A DNA stretch of 64,000 nt from NCBI RefSeq assembly GCF_001647715.1, contig NZ_CP015600.1, forward strand, positions 2,852,001 to 2,916,000, read 5' to 3'. The translations under genes and the position numbers were made by a program. The notes beneath the pieces are model-generated. The model had not been told where the DNA came from. It searched no databases and worked only from the letters and a program-made list of their open reading frames with translations. Origin of the DNA: Pseudomonas antarctica. GTDB lineage: Bacteria > Pseudomonadota > Gammaproteobacteria > Pseudomonadales > Pseudomonadaceae. Of this stretch, positions 59,391 through 64,000 are shown in pieces (within the stretch, counting starts at the first letter, position 1; each line of letters starts with the position of its first letter).

Positions 59391-60275
59391 ATGCCGGATC
59401 TGAATTTGCTGATTACCCTGGATGTCTTGCTCAGCGAAGGCAGCGTGGCGCGCGCCGCCAAACGCCTGCGTCTGAGCCCGTCGGCCATGAGCCGTGCGCT
59501 GGCACGGCTGCGTGAAACCACCGGCGACCCCTTGTTGGTGCGTGCCGGGCGTGGCCTCGTGCCGACACCGCGCGCGCTGGCGCTGCGCGAGCACGTCGGC
59601 CGTTTGGTACAAGACGCCCAAGCCGTGCTGCGGCCCGCGCAATCCCTGGACATGAGCCAGGTGATACGCACTTTCACGCTGCGCTCCAGCGAAGAGTTTG
59701 TCGAAAATCTTGGCCCGGCATTGCTGGCGCGCATCGCCCAAGACGCGCCCGGCGTGCGGCTGCGCTTCGTCAACAAGACGGACAAGGACAATGCCTTGCT
59801 GCGTGACGCCAGCGTGGACCTGGCGATCGGCGTGGTCGACGCCAGTGCCGGCCCGGAGGTGCTGACCCAGGCGTTGTTTCGCGATCGCTTGGTCGGCGTG
59901 GTGCGCAGCGGTCATCCTCTGAGCCAGGGGGATGTCAGCGCCGAGCGTTTTGCCGAGGGCCAGCACGTCTACGTGTCACGGCGCGGGTTGGACCGTGGCG
60001 AGGTCGATGACGCGCTCGAAGCCCAAGGCCTCACGCGTCACATCAGTACCATCGTCGCCGGTTTTGCCACGGCGATCGCCCTTGCCCGCGACACTGATCT
60101 GATCGCCAGCGTGCCCGAGCGCTACACCGCCAATCAGCGCGCGGGTCTGTATAGCTTCCCACTGCCGGTCGCAATACCGACTTTCACCCTGTCCATGCTC
60201 TGGCATCCACGCCTGGATGCCGACCTGGCCCATCGCTGGTTGCGTGGCTGTTTGCGTGAGGTGTGCGGGCACTGA
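59391..60275 (+). CDS. LysR-family transcriptional regulator
   Basis: A 294-residue regulator. The N-terminal winged HTH reads LLSEGSVARAAKRLRLSPSA, then MSRALARLRETTGDPLLVR. The C-terminal half is a PBP2-type effector domain (TFTLRSSEEFVENLGPALLA, SVDLAIGVVD). AGGAG lies 5 nt before ATG 59391, which excludes the longer frame from 59166. Divergent from the MFS exporter. Confidence 0.9.
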   Translation: MPDLNLLITLDVLLSEGSVARAAKRLRLSPSAMSRALARLRETTGDPLLVRAGRGLVPTPRALALREHVGRLVQDAQAVLRPAQSLDMSQVIRTFTLRSSEEFVENLGPALLARIAQDAPGVRLRFVNKTDKDNALLRDASVDLAIGVVDASAGPEVLTQALFRDRLVGVVRSGHPLSQGDVSAERFAEGQHVYVSRRGLDRGEVDDALEAQGLTRHISTIVAGFATAIALARDTDLIASVPERYTANQRAGLYSFPLPVAIPTFTLSMLWHPRLDADLAHRWLRGCLREVCGH

Positions 60276-60331
60276 ACCGGCCGCAACAGGTACAATCGCG
60301 GCTGCCTTGACGCGAAACCCCAGGAATTTGC

Positions 60332-61003
60332 ATGTTCAGCCTTACCCGCTATACCGCGCCGTGCCCCGAGTCGGTCAACAGCCAGATCCTGCAGATGGTG
60401 GTGGACAACCTCACCGACATCAGCAGCGTCGCGCTGGCACCGAGTAATTTGCTCTACAACATCTATCAGTACGCCACCGGCTTTGAGGTGCACCTTTACC
60501 TGCAGGCGCTGGATGGTTCCAAAGGCATTGCCGTCGAGCTGGTGGTGGCGATGGATGAGGAACAGGTGATTGGATTTTGCCTGTATCTGCCCGTGAAGGA
60601 TGATCCGCAGGCCTGCGGTATTGCCTTTATGGCCGTGCAAGCCGGGCGTCGGCGCCAGGGCGTGGCACGCGCGATGATGCACGAGGTGCTCGCGTGCTAT
60701 CCCCATGCGGAACTGGCGTGTGCGGTGGAAAAGGTCTCGGCTTTTGAAGCCATGGGCTTTCAGGTTCGCGGCGCGCGGGGCACCCAGGTATTGATGAACA
60801 CACGCGATTACGGCACCGATGGCTTGATGGGCGTGCTGGACGTGGCCTCGATCTATACCTCATTGGAGGTCCGGCAGATTCATACCTACCTGCTGCAAAA
60901 ACACGGCAAGCGCGCGATGGTCGACGCGGAGAAACAGCGCGATCGCCACCTTGATCAGCTGACACGCAAGGTTGAGCGGTTTGTAAGTGAGCGTCTGGCC
61001 TGA
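60332..61003 (+). CDS. GNAT-family acetyltransferase
   Basis: A 223-residue protein with the GNAT acetyl-CoA-binding strand-loop-helix: GIAFMAVQAGRRRQGVARAM (Q/RxxGxA pattern) and ACAVEKVSAFEAMGFQVRG. The C-terminal ~70 residues are a charged helical extension (KHGKRAMVDAEKQRDRHLDQ). Substrate unknown. A strong bidirectional terminator follows the stop. Confidence 0.82.
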   Translation: MFSLTRYTAPCPESVNSQILQMVVDNLTDISSVALAPSNLLYNIYQYATGFEVHLYLQALDGSKGIAVELVVAMDEEQVIGFCLYLPVKDDPQACGIAFMAVQAGRRRQGVARAMMHEVLACYPHAELACAVEKVSAFEAMGFQVRGARGTQVLMNTRDYGTDGLMGVLDVASIYTSLEVRQIHTYLLQKHGKRAMVDAEKQRDRHLDQLTRKVERFVSERLA

Positions 61004-61005
61004 AT

Positions 61006-61033
61006 AAAAAAACCTCCCAAGGGAGGTTTTTTA
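61006..61033. terminator. bidirectional intrinsic terminator after the GNAT gene
   Basis: AAAAAACCTCCC / GGGAGGTTTTTT around an AAG loop, with A run and T run on either side. It can stop transcription from both strands. Confidence 0.88.
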
Positions 61034-61137
61034 TTGCCGCGTCAAATCTCATGGCTTGGTCAGGCGCCTGTTCCCGGCGGGCTGCCGTCATCACGGGTAA
61101 TCACCCTGTAGCGGTCGGCATCGGGGTGAAGCGTGAT

Positions 61138-61740
61138 TCAACCCCGCGCCCGTTTGATCATCGCCAGAATCGTCGCCAGCAACTCCTGCTGCGCCTCTTC
61201 GCGGCTGATCTCGCCACTGGCTGCCGCATGGGACAAGGCTTCCGCCGCGCCGAGCATGGCGCGCATGGCGGCCTGGGAAACATTGGCGCCGGGTGCAAAC
61301 GGCGCCAGGGCATCCCGGCATTTATCGAGGAAGATTGCCTCATATTTGCGCTTGAGGGTTTCCAGCTCCGGCGAACTGCTCAAGGCGGCAATCACGCCCG
61401 GGATTTCCCGCCCTTGCAATAACACGCAATCGACATAGGACGAGGCAATCACCCACGCCCGATCCTCCAATGTTGCGTCGCTGGCGTCCAGGGCATCGGC
61501 CAGCACCTGGTTCTGGCGCCCGTCGAAGTCCTCGTAAAGCGCAGCCAGCAACCCGGCGCGGGTGACGAAATGGTCATAGACCACCGGTTTGGTCACGCCC
61601 GCCAGTTCCGCCAGGCGGCCGAGGGTCAGGGCTTCGGTGCCTTCATCGCTGACCAGTTGCCAAGCCACGTCCAGCAATTGGCGAAGGCGATCTTCGCGTG
61701 AAAGGCGTCGACGTGGGGCAGGGGATTCATCGCTTGACAT
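61138..61740 (-). CDS. TetR-family transcriptional regulator
   Basis: A 200-residue repressor with an N-terminal HTH (ALTLGRLAELAGVTKPVVYD, HFVTRAGLLAALYEDFD) and a helical ligand-binding domain. Divergent from the flavodoxin-like reductase at 61824. The 83-nt gap contains three GTARCTTA repeats at exactly 14-bp spacing, a likely operator for both genes. Confidence 0.88.
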   Translation of the reverse strand: MSSDESPAPRRRLSREDRLRQLLDVAWQLVSDEGTEALTLGRLAELAGVTKPVVYDHFVTRAGLLAALYEDFDGRQNQVLADALDASDATLEDRAWVIASSYVDCVLLQGREIPGVIAALSSSPELETLKRKYEAIFLDKCRDALAPFAPGANVSQAAMRAMLGAAEALSHAAASGEISREEAQQELLATILAMIKRARG

Positions 61741-61754
61741 GCTTATATACCAAA

Positions 61755-61793
61755 AGTAACTTAAGAGTCGTAACTTACTAAAAGTAGCTTAAG
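61755..61793. promoter_or_regulatory. three 14-bp-spaced GTARCTTA repeats, probable TetR operator
   Basis: GTAACTTA at 61756, GTAACTTA at 61770 and GTAGCTTA at 61784, each starting 14 bp after the previous one. The outer two are extended to CTTAAG. It lies in the TetR/reductase gap. Confidence 0.5.
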
Positions 61794-61823
61794 CCCAGAC
61801 TAAACTGAAAGGGAGTCAATGTC

Positions 61824-62423
61824 ATGCACGCACTGCTCGTCGTTGCCCATCACGACCCAAAATCCCTAACCCACAGCCTTGCCGTGCAAGTGGCGGCGGG
61901 CCTCACCGCTGCTGGCCATACGTACGAGATCGCCGACCTCGCCGCCGAAGGCTTCGACCCGCGCTACACCGCCGCCGACCACCTGGTACACCGCACGCGC
62001 GCCGAACCGCCGGCTGACGTGCTTGCCGAACAGGCCCGCATCGACCGCGCGGATGCACTGGTGCTGGCGTTCCCGGTCTATTGGTGGTCGCTGCCGGGCC
62101 TGCTCAAAGGCTGGGTCGACCGTGTGTTCGTCAACGGCTGGGCGATTGATTACGGCCCGGACAGCCCGGTGGTGAAAAAACTGCGGCATTTGCAGGTGCA
62201 TCTGCTGGCGGTCGGCGCAGCGGACGCAAGCGCGTTTGATCGACACGGTTATGCCAAGGCGATGCGCACGCAGATTGATTACGGGATTTTTGATTACTGC
62301 GGCGCGCAGGTGGTGACGTCGAAGTTGCTGCTGGAGTCGGAAAGCGGCACGGCGCAGGCGCATTTGCAGACGGCGAAGGCGCTAGGGCAGGGCCTGTTTG
62401 CAAACGAGACGGTCGCCGGGTAG
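61824..62423 (+). CDS. NAD(P)H dehydrogenase (quinone), flavodoxin-like fold
   Basis: A 199-residue FMN/FAD oxidoreductase of the NQO1/KefF/YwrO group. HALLVVAHHDPKSLTHSLA is the phosphate-binding loop and LVLAFPVYWWSLPGLLKGWV (then DRVF) the isoalloxazine-binding segment. It probably reduces quinones or electrophiles in two-electron steps. Likely controlled by the divergent TetR regulator. Confidence 0.87.
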   Translation: MHALLVVAHHDPKSLTHSLAVQVAAGLTAAGHTYEIADLAAEGFDPRYTAADHLVHRTRAEPPADVLAEQARIDRADALVLAFPVYWWSLPGLLKGWVDRVFVNGWAIDYGPDSPVVKKLRHLQVHLLAVGAADASAFDRHGYAKAMRTQIDYGIFDYCGAQVVTSKLLLESESGTAQAHLQTAKALGQGLFANETVAG

Positions 62424-62813
62424 TCAGCCTTCGCGAAACAAATCGTGGGCGTCCAGCAGGCGGTAGGTAATTTCCGGGCGTTTTTCCATGCCTCTGCGAA
62501 TCGCCGCCGGAATGGCTTGTCGGGTTTTACGGCACATACCGGGCAGCTCATCGAGGGTGATCAGTATCCCGCGCATGCTCTTGACCTCGGTGTGCCCCGG
62601 CGCGACATGCACGCGGATACCCAATAGCTCGTACATCCGCTGTTGCATGTGCTCCAGGTCCTGCAGGCTTTTGAGGTCTTCAAGGCGTTCGATCAGCTTC
62701 TTCTCTTCCTGACGTGTCAGGTTGAGGACGCGCAGGTCGGCGTCGGGGACTTGCAGCAGTTGTTCGCGATCGCAGACACACACGCCGGGTGGGCAGGGTT
62801 GGCGAATTGTCAT
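62424..62813 (-). CDS. conserved hypothetical protein
   Basis: A 129-residue protein, not recognised. The start MTIRQPCPPGVCVCDREQLL has three closely spaced cysteines (CPPGVCVC), a possible metal site. A charged helical stretch follows (LTRQEEKKLIERLEDLKSLQ). The C-terminal half has RGILITLDELPGMCRKTRQA. GGGAGG about 7-12 nt upstream supports ATG 62813; a GTG at 62819 is possible. It lies 31 nt after the EPSP synthase gene on the same strand. Confidence 0.65.
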   Translation of the reverse strand: MTIRQPCPPGVCVCDREQLLQVPDADLRVLNLTRQEEKKLIERLEDLKSLQDLEHMQQRMYELLGIRVHVAPGHTEVKSMRGILITLDELPGMCRKTRQAIPAAIRRGMEKRPEITYRLLDAHDLFREG

Positions 62814-62844
62814 GATCACTCCCTCCCCATGCCGACGCGTTGGA

Positions 62845-64000
62845 TCAGTAGCTCAGCGCAACCCCAAGACTGCCCAGGGCCTTCCAGTAGCCAGGGTAGG
62901 TCTTGGCGACGCAGTCCGGGTCTTGAATACGCACCCCCGACACCTTCAGGCCTGCCAGGGCAAAGCACATGGCGATGCGGTGGTCGGCGTGGGTGTCGAT
63001 CAGCGCAGTGCACGAGGTGCCGGCCAACGCAGGATCACTGGCGACGAGCAGGTCGTCACCTTCGATGGTCGCCAAACCCGGGCGGATTTCGTTGAGACCG
63101 TCGTGCAGCGCCTGTACGCGATCACATTCCTTCACGCGCAGGTTGGCCAGTTCGGTAAAACGCACCGGGGTGTTGTTGAACGCGGCAAGCACCGCGAGGG
63201 TCGGGATCGCGTCCTGCATTTGCGAGCCGACGACGGTGGCCTGCATGTGCGGGAACTGGGCGATCACGGCTTGTGCCTTGGCGTCCGGCTGGGTGAAGTC
63301 TTGCGCGGCGACGCCAATGTCGATGTGGCCGCCGGTCAACACTTCAGCGGCCCACAAGTAGGTGGCGGCGGAGGCGTCGGGTTCGATCAGGTAATCATGG
63401 GCGGTGTAGCCGGTCGGGGCCACGCGCCAGGTGGTGTCGTCAACCGCGTCCACTTGAGCGCCGAACGCGCGCATGCAGTCCAGGGTCAGGTCCACATAGC
63501 CACGGGCGCCAATGTCTTTGCCGGTCAACGCCACTTCAATGGGCGCTTCGCCGCATGCGGCAAGCATCAGCAGGGCTGACACATATTGGCTGGACAAACC
63601 GCCATCGATTTCAAACCGCTTGGCCTTGATCTTGCCCACGCCATGCACGGTCACGGGCGGGCAGCCGGTCGGGCTATCGACGCGGATGCCGTTCTGGCCA
63701 AGGGTCGCCAGCAGCGGGCCGATCGGGCGTTTTTGCATGTAGTCGTCGCCGTCCAGCACCACCGTGCCTTCGACCGTCGCCACGGCAGCGGTGAGAAAAC
63801 GCATCGCGGTGCCGGCATTGCCCAGAAACAGCGGTTGCGTTGGCAATTGCAGTTTGCCTGCGCCGGTGACCACGAAGGTGGTCTCGTCCGGCTCGTCGAT
63901 GGTCACGCCCATCTGGCGCAGGGCCACCGACATGTGGCGGGTGTCATCACTCTTCAAGGCGCCGCTCAGGCGGCTGGTGCCCTTGGCCAGGGCTGCCAGC
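62845..64000 (-). CDS. aroA: EPSP synthase, stand-alone (N-terminus outside window)
   Basis: 3-Phosphoshikimate 1-carboxyvinyltransferase of the shikimate pathway; about 385 residues are visible and the start lies beyond the right edge. Recognisable motifs are LKSDDTRHM, FLGNAGTAMRFLTAAV, GDDYMQKRPIGPLL, DGGLSSQYVSALLM, DASAATYLWAAE, LANLRVKECDRVQAL and the C-terminal DTHADHRIAMCFALAGLK. It is not joined to a prephenate dehydrogenase domain at its C-terminal end. The conserved Pro of the GNAGTAMRP motif is replaced by Phe. Confidence 0.92.
   Translation of the reverse strand, partial: LAALAKGTSRLSGALKSDDTRHMSVALRQMGVTIDEPDETTFVVTGAGKLQLPTQPLFLGNAGTAMRFLTAAVATVEGTVVLDGDDYMQKRPIGPLLATLGQNGIRVDSPTGCPPVTVHGVGKIKAKRFEIDGGLSSQYVSALLMLAACGEAPIEVALTGKDIGARGYVDLTLDCMRAFGAQVDAVDDTTWRVAPTGYTAHDYLIEPDASAATYLWAAEVLTGGHIDIGVAAQDFTQPDAKAQAVIAQFPHMQATVVGSQMQDAIPTLAVLAAFNNTPVRFTELANLRVKECDRVQALHDGLNEIRPGLATIEGDDLLVASDPALAGTSCTALIDTHADHRIAMCFALAGLKVSGVRIQDPDCVAKTYPGYWKALGSLGVALSY

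Noticed and set aside
61062..61137. In-frame continuation after the TetR stop (ITLHPDADRYRVITRDDGSP)
   Set aside because: Looks sequence-like but needs stop read-through; the TetR protein already has a normal length and end.

Overview
The window is chromosomal DNA of a Pseudomonas, most probably of the P. fluorescens group. The evidence is the high GC content, several Pseudomonas-restricted small families (DUF1652, DUF2790, DUF3203-like), two classes of REP/REPIN repeats, and a complete mannitol/arabitol (mtl) operon. Its mannitol 2-dehydrogenase has the catalytic residues at exactly the numbering of the characterised P. fluorescens enzyme (K295, N300, H303). No rRNA, tRNA or CRISPR array was seen.

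Layout. 1-2050: end of a RimK-like ATP-grasp gene and a CorA-family transporter. 2185-6423: a mobile/repeat island of two copies of a ~0.75 kb palindromic repeat unit with a REPIN at its centre, around an IS3-family element that is itself split by an intact IS30-family element with a clean 3-bp target duplication. 6600-8851: a ParD-like/methionine aminopeptidase operon behind a 24-bp palindrome, then a threonine dehydratase preceded by what looks like a full leader-peptide attenuator. 9074-10252: DUF1652 and two DUF2790 secreted small proteins sharing a promoter box. 10410-18936: the mtlEFGKDYZ operon, read leftwards. 19156-23820: a 1554-residue toxin-like gene between mtlE and the AraC-type regulator (24041-24946). 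25019-36188: a glycosyltransferase, Tpx peroxidase and a MuxABC-OpmB-type RND efflux operon. 36397-43825: an MHYT-GGDEF-EAL protein, an SDR, a MocR regulator, CcoG, a DUF3203-like protein and an MgtC protein. 43833-45615: a repeat-containing protein with a serralysin-like C-terminus and a proline-rich micro-protein. 45820-53550: the GlgE pathway (glgE, treS-maltokinase fusion, glgB). 53601-62813: a diguanylate cyclase, hybrid histidine kinase, CAP protein, MFS/LysR pair, GNAT, TetR/quinone oxidoreductase pair and a conserved hypothetical. 62845-64000: an EPSP synthase running off the right edge.

How the genes work together. The mtl genes import polyols (MtlEFGK), oxidise them (MtlD) and phosphorylate the ketose (MtlY, MtlZ). 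A tandem 22-bp operator overlapping the -35 box upstream of mtlE fits activation by the AraC-type MtlR. TreS with its fused maltokinase makes maltose-1-phosphate, GlgE polymerises it and GlgB branches the glucan. MuxA/B/C/OpmB are joined by 4-nt overlaps and form one tripartite pump.

The most interesting items are: the large protein with a C80-like self-cleaving protease signature (H1224/C1271) followed by a CheD/CNF-like Cys-His deamidase signature (C1422/H1443); the isoleucine/threonine leader-peptide attenuator before the threonine dehydratase; the ParD-like/MetAP coupling; and the tandem-repeat protein with a serralysin-type tail. All calls come from reading the sequence; no database search was run.
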